This document shows positions 35,160-47,900 of a stretch of 64,000 bases of DNA, one piece after another. The DNA is from Ascidia mentula (lineage: Eukaryota > Chordata > Ascidiacea > Phlebobranchia > Ascidiidae): NCBI GenBank assembly GCA_947561715.1, contig OX387198.1, positions 14,012,001 to 14,076,000 on the forward strand, read 5' to 3'. How positions within the stretch are numbered: the first letter of the stretch is position 1; each line of letters opens with the position of its first letter. A program made the translations under genes and the position numbers. Under the pieces are notes generated by a model, which saw nothing but the letters and a program-made list of their open reading frames with translations, did no database searches and was not told the origin of the DNA.

Positions 35160-37310
35160 GTGGTTAAGGCGCTTTAGCGCCGTTGGCGGTAAACAAGTCC
35201 CAAAGTATACATCCATACGTACCAATAAAGGAGACGTCACACAAACTTTAAATTTGGTACAGACAACCACAAGGGTGACTACACCAACATACTAAAAAGT
35301 TAACTCGATACCACTTAATTGACCCTTTGTTTATTGACGACAAATATTTGTTTGTGACGTAACAATTACATTTAAAGTCGATTTTAATCCGTTCTCGAAT
35401 ATTATAAACAAGAGTCCCTCCTTGACAATCGAGCCCATTCTCAACACAATCCAACAAGTATTTCTCTCAAAAATCATCAAAACTTTAACCGACGTTAACA
35501 CGCTTTAGCGACGTTGGCGGTAATAAGGTTCCATAGTGTACAATTGTACGTAACAATGAAAAAGACGTTGTATAAACTTGAAATTAAGCACAAACAACCA
35601 GAAGGGTTTCCACACCAACATACTAAAAAATTAACCCGATACCACTTTATTAACCTTCTCTAAATGAACGATAAACTTTTATTTGTGACGTAACAATTAC
35701 ATTTTAGGTCTATTTTATTCGGTTGTTGTATATTATAAATAAGAGCTCCTCCTTGACAATCGAGCCCATTTTCAACGGAATCCAACCAGTATTTCCTTCA
35801 GAAATCATCAAAACGTCAACCAAAGTCGACGCGCTTTGGCGCCGTTGGCGGTAATAAGGTTCCATAGTGTACAATTGTACGTAACCATGAAGGAGACATC
35901 GTACAAACTTGAAATTTGGTACAGACAACCACAAGGGTGTCTACACCAACATAGTAAAATCTTAACCCGATACCACTTTATTAACCCTCTCTTAATCGAC
36001 GACAAACTAGTGTTTATGACGTAACAAACATATTTTAGGTCTATTTTAATCGGTTGTCGAATATGTAAAAGAAGAGCCCCTTCTTGACAATCGAGCCCAT
36101 TCTCAACAAAAACCAACAAGTATTTGTTTCAAAAATCATTAAATCGTCAACCGACGTTAACACGCTTCAGCGACGTTTACGGTAATAAGGTTCCATAGTG
36201 TACAATTCTACGTACCCATGAAGGAGACATTGTACAAACTTGAAATTTGGTACAGACAACCACAAGGGAGTCTACACCGACATACTAAAAAATAAACCGG
36301 ATACCACCTAATTAACCCTCTCTTAATCGACGACAAACTATTGTTTATGACGTAACAATTACATTTTAAGTCTATTTTAATCGATTGTCAAATATTTTGA
36401 AAACGAGCCCCTCCTTGACAAGGAAACCCATTCTCAACAAAAACCAACAAGTATTTCTCTCAAAAATCATCTAAACGTCAACCGAAGTCGACGCGCATTA
36501 GCGCCGTTGGCGGTATTAAGATCCCATACTGTACAATTGTACGTAACCATGAAGGAGACATCGTACAAACTTGAAATTTGGTACAAACAACCACAAGGGT
36601 GTCTATACTAACATACTAAAAAATTAACCCGACACCGTTTTATTAACCTTCTCTAAATCAACAATAAACTTTCATTTGTGACGTAACAATTACATTTTAG
36701 GTCTATTTTATTCGGTTGTTGTATATTATAAATAAGAGCCCCTTCTTGACAATCGAGCCTATTCTAAAGAAAAACCAACCAGTATTTTTCTCAAAAATCA
36801 TCTAAACGTCAACCGAAGTCGACGCGCTTTGGCGCCGTTGGCGGCAAAAAGATCCCATAGTGTACAATTGTACGTAACCATGAAGGAGACATCGTACAAA
36901 CTTGAAATTTGGTACAGACAACCACAAGGGTGTCCACACCAATATAGTAAAATCGTAACCCGATACCACTGTATTAACCCTCTCTTAATCGACGACAAAC
37001 TAGTGTTTTTGACGTAACAATTACATTTTAAATCGATTTTAATCCGTCCTTAAATTTTATCAAGAAGACCCCCTCCTTCACAATCGAGAGTACTTTTAAT
37101 AAAATCCAACGAGTATATCTTTCAAAAATCATTAAAACGTCAACCGACGTTAACACGATTTAGCGACGTTGGCGGTAATAAGGTTCCCATAGTGTGGAAT
37201 TGTACGTAACCATGAAGGAACAACCACAAGGGTGTCTACACCAACATAGTAAAATCTTAACCCGATACCACTTTATTAACCCTCTCTTAATGGACGACAA
37301 ACTTTTGTTT
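35160..37310. repeat. 331-bp tandem array in the left Merlin-1 arm
   Basis: About seven units, recognisable by GTTGGCGGTAA-type words at about 35180, 35512, 35843, 36172, 36505, 36838 and 37168, and by GGTACAGACAACCACAAGGG in each. Units are 85-95% alike by eye. The right arm (40562-41580) carries about three to four inverted units. The last left unit is interrupted near 37330 by another repeat. Confidence 0.85.
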
Positions 37311-37330
37311 GTGATGTAACAATTGCATGT

Positions 37331-37450
37331 ACTTCTCTTCTGGCATAAAATAACGTACTGTATTTCTTCGGCGTTTCGTCTGCCATGCGGCGAGACTTCA
37401 TCAGGTATAATGCAAAAAGTGAACTGCACTAAAACACGCAGGGACACAAA
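37331..37450. repeat. Copy of a repeat shared with the TRPM2 intron foldback
   Basis: CTTCTGGCATAAAATAACGT, CGTTTCGTCTGCCATGCGG and CGAGACTTCATCAGGTATAA match 53370-53440 in the TRPM2 intron. The GATGAAG words resemble termini of Penelope-like elements, a weak hint only. Confidence 0.55.
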
Positions 37451-37894
37451 AGAAAAAAGGACACCTTGACACCGCTTGTCAAATCACGTGCTAGAGGCAA
37501 AAACGCCAAACATTGCAGGAGACACAACAGTTACAACAAATTATTATAAACTGTCGGAAAGAAAGCACATTGTTCTTTGTCGTTGACGCACCCACTATTT
37601 TTGTGGATGTGAAGCAACTCAAGAAACAGCCGCTTGGAGTGGTCCAACTCCTTCTCCAGAACTTGGGCTTTATCGAAGACAACTTCGTGTCGCAATGTCA
37701 CCGCACGCTTGGACAACGCAGTCTTGCTGGCATCTTTCGATGCGACATCAACAATTACAGTTTACAACTGTTTTGATCGACTCTTAATTATTATCAAGAA
37801 GAACTCCTCTTTGACAATCGAACCTATTTCCGCACTGTAATATTTTTATGTTATTTGAGATTTTCCAACTGCACCCTTGAGGTAATCTCCATGC

Positions 37895-38065
37895 AGTCGT
37901 TAGGGTTTTTTGCAGCAGGACCCTTCGCCATTAGCCATATTTTACCTGCACGAGAGTTAGGTTTTTTGCAGCAGGCCCCTTCGCAATTAGCCATATTTTA
38001 CCTGCACGAGAGTTAGGTTTTTTGCAGCAGGCCCCTTCGCAATTAGCCCTATTCTACCTGCGCAC
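37895..38065. repeat. Three tandem copies of a ~55-bp unit
   Basis: GTTAGG-TTTTTTGCAGCAGG, CCCTTCGCAATTAGCC and TTTTACCTGCACGAGA recur at about 37901, 37957 and 38012. No coding content; it lies between the left arm and the transposase stop. Confidence 0.85.
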
Positions 38066-38154
38066 ATGCGTCTTCCGCAACGGGAACGCCAGTCTATCTG
38101 AAAAACTACATTCGTATAAACTGTTAAAATGTACCACATTAATCACACTTACAT

Positions 38155-39357
38155 TTACACTTGATATTTTGGATTAGTGCTGATGGCCAGCACCAAATCA
38201 TGGAAATAGTGCGACTTCGGTCGCCTCTGACGCCACATGAATTCGTCCAGGTACGTCGGAATATAGTCCCGATGGACACCATTTTTTTGGCGTAACTGGC
38301 GTTTAGCCGCCGACCACAGGCTTTCTATGGTGTTAGTGTGGACGCCTTGTGACGTAACATACTGCACAGAGTGATTCACTGTTCTGTGAGTATATCCGAT
38401 GTCTACAAATGCAAAAACACACGTTTAAAAAAACTACATCTACTGGTCACTTAAGTGAAGTTACTTCCTAAATTGTTATAGGCCCGCCACTCGTCGGACC
38501 AAATTTCTGTGCCGGGCAAAATGTGTCGGCGTATAACTGCCTCCAAGGTTACTTGGTCCCTCGAAGGAACCAATTCCATAAAACAGTCCCTGTCAAAATA
38601 GTTCTGTGCAAAATGCAATTACCACGCTTTTGAAAAAGTACTTGGTTTCCACATCAATGCCACCGAACACCCACTGCTGCGGAATCGGGCGAGCCTGGGC
38701 GTTCGAGCAAGGCTTTCTCTTAGCAACCAAGGACTCGTCGATGCTGACGACATGTCCTGGGCCTCCAATGATGCATGGATTCCGCAGAAGGTCCTCTGTG
38801 CATATCTGCATGATGCCAGTGTAAACCTTGTAAATAAGTATTAAACAACCTATTTAAATGGTAAAACCATCACCTCTCGGAGAAATCCACACCAATCAAC
38901 AGAAATTTTGTTAGAGATTTCTGCCTCTTTCTCGATCGCCTCCTGACTCCGTCCCTCAGCCCAATAGTACAGAATTGTAAGCAGTTGAACCATGGACAGG
39001 TTGCTTCCTTCGAAGAACGATCCTGTCCGAACGGAGACTCGTTTTCGACATTCCTGCAAGCATGAAGGCAACTATAGGAAGTGTATGTTAACGCAACTTC
39101 TTCTGGGCATTTCCTAAATTTGGAGAAGACAACGGGAAATGCAAATCAACCCTAACCCTTACTTGGTCCGGGCATCTCCATATTATCCCATCTTTGCTTG
39201 CCCGTAGGCGTTGTTCCATCATCAGCGTACCACAGACACAAGAGTGACTGTTGGCCAACAGCCTGTACTGCCGCGCAAATTTAATCGCATCCTCCACATA
39301 AAGCAAAGCTCCGCAGAGCGATAGTTGCCGAGCATTTATGCCTACCAACGAATTCAT
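38155..39357 (-). CDS. Merlin transposase 1 (IS1595/ISXO2-type DDE)
   Basis: Five exons, 39163-39357, 38874-39053, 38642-38826, 38465-38589 and 38155-38402, join in phase to 310 residues. The start is ATG at 39357; the open frame extends further upstream. The N-terminal part has a zinc-ribbon-like CVCGTLMMEQ and IWRCPDQECRKR, then SMVQLLTILYYWAEGRSQ, a helix-turn-helix-like segment. The catalytic core shows all three acidic residues: Asp in HVVSIDESLVAKR, Asp in GTEIWSDEWRAYNN and Glu in GVHTNTIESLWSAAKR. WVFGGIDVETK lies between the first two. It cuts and pastes the surrounding element. No stop or frameshift seen, so it may be functional. Related to the copy at 56734-57456. Confidence 0.9.
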
Positions 39358-39656
39358 GTTGAATTTGCAATAAAAACCACATGGCAGATTGCTCGCTATT
39401 TCATTGAAAGAATGAGAAAAAGTGTAGGGGATATTGCGAAACAAAGGCCATTATCAACGTCCTTATAATGAAGTTGATATTACCAAACAAGGTAATAGTT
39501 TCAACTTATGGTTTGGCCAAATAAGGTAAGGTAAAAAGCCATGCTGTGGCATTTTCATAACGCAGTAAATACTGATATGTACAAGTTTACAGGCAGTTTA
39601 CCAAAAACTGGCTTGATACACCCAGGAATCCGTTGCAATGAACAATGTTTAAATAT

Positions 39657-40562
39657 TATTTGCTGTATCTGCCTTCAAATGACTTGAAATTTTCAACAAG
39701 TTAACTACAATGCAGACGGAGATGACCTGTGAAAACAGTTTTTGTTTAAGTCTTGTCGTTTTTCAAATATTGAAACACACAGTTACCATCGTAGCGCATT
39801 TTGCGCGCGGAAGGCGCGTTGGTCGTGCCCTCTGCAAAAAGTTGATGCACGGCTGTCATTTGCTGTATCTGCCTTCAAATGACTTGAAATTTTCAACAAG
39901 TTAACTACAATGCAGATGGAGATGACCTGTGAAAACAGTTTTTGTTTAAGTCTTGTCGTTTTTCAAATATTGAAACACACAGTTACCATCGTAGCGCATT
40001 TTGCGCGCGGAAGGCGCGTTGGTCGTGCCCTCTGCAAAAAGTTGATGCACGGCTGTCATTTGCTGTATCTGCCTTCAAATGACTTGAAATTTTCAACAAG
40101 TTAACTACAATGCAGATGGAGATGACCTGTCAAAACAGTTTTTGTTTAAGTCTTGTCGTTTTTCAAATATTGAAACACACAGTTACCATCGTAGCGCATT
40201 TTGCGCGCGGAAGGCGCGTTGGCCGTGCCCTCTGCAAAAATTTGATGCACGGCTGTCATTTGCTGTATCTGCCTTCAAATGACTTGAAATTTTCAACAAG
40301 TTAACTACAATGCAGACGGAGATGACCTGTCAAAACAGTTTTTGTTTAAGTCTTGTCGTTTTTCAAATATTGAAACACACAGTTACCATCGTAGCGCATT
40401 TTGCGCGCGGAAGGCGCGTTGGTCGTGCCCTCTGCAAAAAGTTGATGCACGGCTGTCATTTGCTGTATCTGCCTTCAAATGACTTGAAATTTTCAACAAG
40501 TTAACTACAATGCAGACGGAGATGACCTGTGAAAACAGTTTTTGTTTAAGTCTTGTCGTTTC
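39657..40562. repeat. 200-bp tandem array, about 4.5 copies, in Merlin 1
   Basis: Units start ATTTGCTGTATCTGCCTTC and repeat exactly every 200 bp, with only a handful of substitutions. Each carries the same 64-codon open frame (starts at 39710, 39910, 40110, 40310) because the unit length is not a multiple of three and each frame ends inside its unit. Includes the palindromic core GCGCATTTTGCGCGCGG. The array ends abruptly at the right arm. It is satellite-like; no spacer structure, so not a CRISPR. Confidence 0.92.
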
Positions 40563-41913
40563 GGCGCTAATGCGCGTCGACTTCGGTTGACGTTTAGATG
40601 ATTTTTGAGAGAAATACTTGTTGGTTTTTGTTGAGAATGGGCTTCCTTGTCAAGGAGGGGCTCGTTTTCAAAATATTTGACAATCGATTAAAATAGATTT
40701 AAAATGTAATTGTTACGTCATAAACAATAGTTTGTCGTCGATTAAGAGAGGGTTAATTAGGTGGTATCCGGTTTATTTTTTAGTATGTCGGTGTAGACTC
40801 CCTTGTGGTTGTCTGTACCAAATTTCAAGTTTGTACAATGTCTCCTTCATGGTTACGTACAATTGTACACTATGGGATCTTTTTGCCGCCAACGGCGCCA
40901 AAGCGCGTCGACTTCGGTTGACGTTTAGATAATTTTTGAGAAAAATACTGGTTGGTTTTTGTTGAGAATGGGCTCGATTGTCAAGAAGGGGCTCTTCTTT
41001 TACATATTCGACAACCGATCAAAATAGACCTAAAATATGTTTGTTACGTCATAAACACTAGTTTGTCGTCGATTAAGAGAGGGTTAATAAAGTGGTATCG
41101 GGTTAAGATTTTACTATGTTGGTGTAGACACCCTTGTGGTTGTCTGTACCAAATTTCAAGTTTGTACGATGTCTCCTTCATGGTTACGTACAATTGTACA
41201 CTATGGAACCTTATTACCGCCAACGGCGCCAAAGCGCGTCGACTTTGGTTGACGTTTTGATGATTTCTGAAGGAAATACTGGTTGGATTTCGTTGAAAAT
41301 GGGCTCGATTGTCAAGGAGGAGCTCTTATTTATAATATTCGAGAACGGATTAAAATCGACTTTAAATGTAATTGTTACGTCACAAACAAATATTTGTCGT
41401 CAATAAACAAAGGGTCAATTAAGTGGTATCGAGTTAACTTTTTAGTATGTTGGTGTAGTCACCCTTGTGGTTGTCTGTACCAAATTTAAAGTTTGTGTGA
41501 CGTCTCCTTTATTGGTACGTATGGATGTATACTTTGGGACTTGTTTACCGCCAACGGCGCTAAAGCGCCTTAACCACGACTTTCATTTTTTCATATGTTG
41601 GTTTACGCACCCTTGTGGTTGATCGTACCCAATTTCAAGTTTCTCACAGGTTTGTTTCATTATGTAATCAATGAAGCGTAAAAATGTATTTCTTCGTTGC
41701 TGTTGTGCCTTTTGCCGACCTTCATGTGCCTGCAGGAGAACCGCGTATGTGTGTGTGGGCGAGAAACTTCGTCGTTGCATATCTTCGGTTAGTGACGTCA
41801 CAGTGACGTAATTTTTGGTGTGACGTCATAACTTGACCCCACCTTCATTGTGACGTAATTTGGGGGTTCCCCGATTTTTAGAAGATAGGTACGTACAATA
41901 GTACACTAGACCC
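40562..41913. repeat. Right inverted arm of Merlin 1
   Basis: Inverted match of the left arm. The outer part mirrors the left end exactly, including the 72-codon open frame (plus 34936-35154, minus 41583-41801). It has fewer 331-bp units than the left arm, so the arms have changed copy number since they were identical. Confidence 0.88.
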
Positions 41914-41942
41914 AAAAAGTCTTTTTGTGGTTTCATTGCAGT

Positions 41943-44900
41943 ATGTCTGGAAAAAATCGTGTAAGTCCATCAGTGATCAGAACTAAACTACATGGTGAAG
42001 ATAATACTGCATGCACCACAAGTTTCACCACAGGTAAGCAATAAAGTAATCAATGTGCATACGTGCAATGTTTAAACAAATGTCATTTAAAGCAAATTTT
42101 GAAGAAGAATTTGACCATTGTGTGGAATTTGAATTCGTTGGAGCAAAAAATGACCTCAAGAAGGCAAAGGTATAAATGTAAAATTTTTTTGTTGTTTAAT
42201 TTTTTTTGGATACTTTTATGTTACACTGCCATAGAAACCAAACCATGCTGTCATTTAATTTGTTGTATTTTCTATTTATTGGATCTTCAATGGTTTTCTT
42301 AATATTTTTTTATCAGCTTATTAAAGTGCAGAAGGATATTAATGTTAGCAAAGTGTATGACCACCTTATACACGAATGGAAAATAAAGCCACCAAATCTC
42401 ATTGTTTCTGTTACCGGTGGTGCAAAAAATTTCAAAATGAAGCCAAGACTTTCCAGAATTTTTCGGAAAAGTTTAATTAATATAGCTGTGGGGACAGGTG
42501 TGTGGTGTAGGTCTTTTGAAACATTGATATATTGGAATGCATAAAGGTAATGCCTTTAAATAGGAGCATGGATTGTTACTGGTGGGACAAACTATGGTGT
42601 AATGAAACATGTAGGAAAAGCAGTGCAGGAATACTCTGCAGTAAAGTCCAGAAAAGAAGCAGAAAAAGTGAGAATTGTAAATTGTGTACCCTTACAGTAC
42701 AATGAACTTGATTTAACCAAAATCCGTGTATATTTTTTGTGATACTTGTTGAATTGTTCTAAAGGTTGTTACAATTGGAATAGCTACATGGGGAGTGATT
42801 CATGAGCGACAAAAATTAGTCAAAGAAAAGAAGGTAAAAATAGCATACACCAGAAACAAATGCTCAAAATAATAAACCCTATGTATAAATATGCAGCATG
42901 ATGCAAACAACCCAAAAGATGATGTAAACAACCAAAGGGATGACGCAAAGAACCAAAAAGATGACATAAAGAACCAAAAGGATGACATAAAGAACCAAAA
43001 AGATGACGTAAAGAACCAAAAGGATGACATAAAGAACCAAAAGGAGGGCGTAAAGAACCAAAAGGATGATATAAAAAACCCAAAAGATGTAAACAACCAG
43101 AACAAAAATTCTGTTCTAAACAAGAATCACTCCCACTTTATTTTGGTTGATGATGGTTCAGTAGGGAAATATGGCAGGGAAATAACATTCCGTGCTAATT
43201 TTGAAAAACACATAGGTTTGGTTTATTTGTTGTGGTAATAATGGTATATGATGAAACCTCTTTTTTCAGCCAAAAATGTTGAGCACGAAAGAAGGAAAAC
43301 TCTCATAAGTTGTGTACTTGTACAAGGTGGTGAGGGATCATTAAAAGTATGCAAATAGTGTTATTGTTACCGAAACACCTAATCTATATATATTTCATAT
43401 TGTGTCTTTCAGACTGTTTATGAAGCTTTGGAGGCAGGAACTCCTGTAGTGGTGGTTGGAGGTTCTGGACAATGGGCAAATATTTTAGCAACGCTATGCA
43501 CCAGACAAACAGAAGCAAAAGTGAATCAGAAACTAATAGCAGAACTTTTGCAAGGTGTTAATCTAAATGACTGCATAGTGCTTTGATTTTTTCTCACACT
43601 TTTGCCACATAGTTGTAAAACATGCATTGAATGTACTTACATCTAACATTTCAGGCTCCTATGTGTTAAATAACTCAAAAATTAAACTAAATTTATCCTT
43701 ATTATGTAAATACTAACCAACCTGGAAATACATGTCAATGTTAATCTGTAATGTGAAAAATATTTTACATGAGTACTTTGTTCAGTGCACTTCAAAAATG
43801 AGAAAAAGTTGACTATATTGGAAGATAATATAAAGATATTTTGTTTGGAACAATGGTTTTACAAAAGTCATAAAAACACATACACAGGTTTTTTTGCTAG
43901 TTGATATTTTATTGATAGAGAATATGATGAAATGGGAAACAAGTGATGATCTGTCAAAGTGGACAAACATGGCTGAAGAATGTGTGAAGAAAAAGAAGTT
44001 AATTACTGTCTTTCAACTTGATACACCAGACAGTGTACAAGAACTTGATGTTGCCATACTCAAGTCGTTAGGTGCGATTATATTAATACTTTGTACACTG
44101 TGTAGTTTTTTTCCTTTAGTCATAAAAGGAAATCTGTTGAGAAATCTGACCCCATGCTGTTATTTCATTAATAAATAACATCAAGTGGTTGGGAATATTG
44201 TATGTGCTTTTGAAAAGCTGTGTTTACTTGGTAAACAACAGCAGTTAACAATGGCTTCTCTTTGTTTGAATGTGATTTTATTACTTTTTGCAACTGATTT
44301 AACAGACTATTTTGTACTGAACCATCTTCACTAAATACTTTCTGCAAAGAATTTCTAGAACTTTTAAAATAAAACCACTTGAATTTTAGTGATGTTTGGA
44401 AGTTTTCCAAGTTACTTACCATTAATTGGACATTTTTAATGTACAAAGATGTACTGGCCTTCTTGTACGTACAACAAAAATGAATTCCTCTATTACACAT
44501 ATTTATATTGTACCTGGCAGCTGACACACAAAAAAGTGAAGAAAAAACAGAACGACAACTAGAGTTGGCTCTTGCTTGGAACAGAAGTGACATCGCAAGT
44601 TCACACATTCTTACTGATGATTGCAATATCAGCCAGGATGCGCTTTTGAAGTTATTTTTGGAGGCTATTAAGAAAGTAAAATGCTGTACAACATAAGATT
44701 TTAGTAGTAATTTAGCATTCAAAATACTCTTTTTGCATGAATCATTTAAATTCAAACCAGAAAAATTGTTCTATTTTTTAAGATAATACATCATTTTCCA
44801 CGTTTGTCAATATTATTGACTGTACATGGCCTAACCTTGAAGTAGATAAATTCGATATCTATTTTTTGTTTAACTGTTGATAAATACAGTGTTGTTTTTC

Positions 44901-47900
44901 AGGATAATGCAAAATTTGTGCAAGTTTTTTTGGATTATGGCTTGGATTTGAAAACCTACATGTTATGGGATTCGGTCATAGATCTTTATAAAAACATCAC
45001 TAATACACCAACATATTGCAAAGAAATGCTAAAAAGGAAATCTCAATCAAATGAGCTGAAAAACTTTGACAGAAATGCACTAGCAAGGTACATATGGTAT
45101 ATGTTTATGAATAAAGTAATATTTTATTTTTCTGCGTAGCGTGATGAAAAAGTTGCTTGGGCCCTCATGTAAACAATACCAAACTAAGGTAGGCAACAAA
45201 TTTCTTGGATATTTGCCACAGTTGCAGTATCCCTAATTTATTCCTTGTGTTATTCTGTGCTTTCGCATACATGTAATTTTGCATAATATTTGTTAAAGTG
45301 AAATGCAATTGGTGTAATGTGTTCAAGGCAATTTTTGATTTGAATATTCCCATTGATTATACACAACCTGACAACCATAGGTAGATACACTGATATTATA
45401 GGAGAATAAGCCAGTTGACCCGCTGAGAGAAATCTTCCAGTGGTCGGTGATAATGAACAGAAAGGAATTAGCTCGCGTTATTTGGGAATCTATGACTGAC
45501 CAACTGCCGGCCGCCGTCGCTGCAACAGCAATGCTCAAACAGATATCACAGATGAATTGCGCAAAGTCGTCTGTAAGAAGATAACAGTCATTATATTCAT
45601 TATATTAACTGTAAAGTGTATACTACCGTTTTGCAACAGAAAATGTTGGATACCAAAAGAGGGGGTTGGCCTTTTCCTAGTGGTATTTAGTCACAGGAAA
45701 TCAAGGAGACTATTTTCTGTGATTAAATCTCTCTTATTCGAAAAAACTAAAACTATTTTACCTTCAGTCGAAACTTGTCAAAGTGTAATAAGACCACTAC
45801 ACTACACACTGTTATTTTAACAGTGGACAGTAAAACCTACCTCGTGTGCTTTACCTACAAAGGCCCCATTACAAACTTTTTCTCGCAAAAGTACAATGGA
45901 AATGTCAGATTATTTTTTGTGCATTTCAACACTTGCAATCAGCATCTAATTTGTCGTTTGACTTCAGCGCGACAGTCTAAACGAACACGCGGAGGAATAC
46001 GCGTCAATCACTCAGCATATTCTCACCCAGTGCATGAAGGACGACCCTAAGAAGACGAAGAAACTTTTGACCAGAAAACATGACAAAAAGTGGGGAGGAC
46101 TTGACTGCATGCAGATGGCAGTGGACGCCTCCAGCAGAGTGAGTTAATTATTACTGAAATTGTGTTAAATTGTAACTAGAACCTTACCGCGGCTTCTAGC
46201 CACCCTCAATCATTAACTTAACTAGGCATTGACAGGAATATGGTTTCTAAACTTGTTTCGTCCTGTATGTTCAAAACTGCTTGTTGTTTTGTACAGGATG
46301 TAGTGGCGCACCCGGCTGTACAAAATTACCTCAATAGTTTGTGGAAAAATAACATGGATTTCAACGAATGGAAAGGTTACATACACCTTTTGTTGGCAGT
46401 TGTATTCATTTTCCCTCTTTATTGGATCGATTTCTCTGAAACGGATGAAGTTGCCGATGTAGAACCGAAGCAAAATAAAAGTTCGTCATTGATTTATCGA
46501 CAAATAAGACATAAAAATAATCTTACCGATTTTTAATCCAGACGATGAAAGTGGTGGAAGTGGAAATGCAAAAAATGCGCCGAAGTCTAAATTTCGAGTA
46601 TTTTATGAAGCACCGATCACCAAATACGTTGTTAACGTTATTTTTCACCTGGTGAGTTTATCATAAAATTGTGTCCATAGTTTCTTGTCAATTGACTTTG
46701 TAATATAAGTAATTAGGCCAATAATCAACAGGTCTTATTGTGTAACTCTTTTTAAAATCATGACGTAACTGATATTAATAAATTATTAAACGTGACGTAT
46801 CTGTCTTTATATGTCTACGAACTTAATTCTCTTGATTTGGCACTCTTTAAAAAGCCTATCGGCAACCCCCTAATCTTAAGAAACTTTTAACTACCTCGAA
46901 ACTGACTGCAACCAAACAACAGTTGGGAACTCGTCCTTGCGCAAGAACCAGGTGCACTGCGTGCAAATTGATTAACCCGGCGAACCACATTACCACTAGT
47001 AATAAAAGCAACAAATTTGCACAAAAGGGATCATTCAGTTGCAAATCAACGAACGTGGTGTACGAAATAACATGTGCACGCTGCCCACACGCTCTGTACA
47101 TTGGACAGACAGGGCAAACTCTGCGAAAGAGAATGAATGGCCACAAGAACGATGTCCGTCACAATAACGCTGAAAGGCCAGTGGGAGCACACTTCAACGA
47201 GCCCAATCATAGCGTAAACGACACACGGGTAATGGTCTTGCAAAAAGTCAAAGGGAAATTAAGACTAGCAAGGGAAACGGCCGAATAACACCACATTAAC
47301 CGCTGCAACGCCATCAAAGATGGGCTCAACAGAGATTTGGGGTTCATGAGTCATTATCATCACGACGATGCCGCAACACGACGACACCAACTAACGACAG
47401 CTTATCTTTTCACAGTGCCTTTTTTCTTTGACCGTCTTGCGCCTGCTTGTTGTATCGCATTGTGTTTATTTACACCTGATGAAGCGAGAGTAGTCGCGAA
47501 TGCTAGTGTGCATTTTTGAATACAAAAGTCAGTCTATTTTAAAAGAGTGCCAAATCAAGATAATTAAATTCGCTGATATTAATAAGTAATCATTTTTCAA
47601 TGTTTGTTTCAGTTGTTCCTGGTACTGTTCAGTTACATTTTACTCTTCAACTTCTATCCCTACACGGGCACACTTTCGACACTGGAGGCGCCATCTATAC
47701 CAGAGTGGTTGTTGGTTGTTTGGGCTCTGATCCTCTCCTTGGACGAGATATACGCGGTTCGTTTTTGGACAAAAACAATGGAAAATTAAATTTGGATTAA
47801 TGTTACTTGGTTTACGTTTATTTTAGATTGTTAGACAGAAGAACAAGAACTTGGAACACAGCGTTCGGTTTTGGTTCACTGATCACTGGAACAAAATTGA

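Larger units (their letters stand above)
34824..41913 (-). mobile_element. Complete Merlin DNA transposon 1 (7,090 bp) with long inverted arms
   Basis: The ends are inverted copies starting GGGTCTAGTGTACTATTGTA. The exact 8-bp target duplication AAAAAGTC lies at 34816-34823 and 41914-41921. Positions mirror exactly for roughly the outer 630 bp (sum of paired coordinates constant at 76737), then continue with a one-unit (331 bp) offset. Inside: 331-bp tandem units in both arms, an IS1595/ISXO2-type transposase on the minus strand (38155-39357), a 55-bp repeat and a 200-bp tandem array. Merlin elements make 8-9-bp target duplications and encode this transposase type. The exact TSD and near-identical arms suggest a young insertion. 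Confidence 0.92.

Noticed and set aside
35248-37447. Repeated plus and minus open frames of 60-100 codons in the Merlin arms
   Set aside because: They follow the 331-bp tandem units in both arms and have inconsistent ends; repeat shadows.
39710-40504. Four repeated 64-codon open frames as a tandem gene family
   Set aside because: They are the same frame recurring in each 200-bp satellite unit, without start context, splice sites or family match.
39657-40562. CRISPR-like array
   Set aside because: Units are contiguous 200-bp copies with no unique spacers, inside a eukaryotic transposon.
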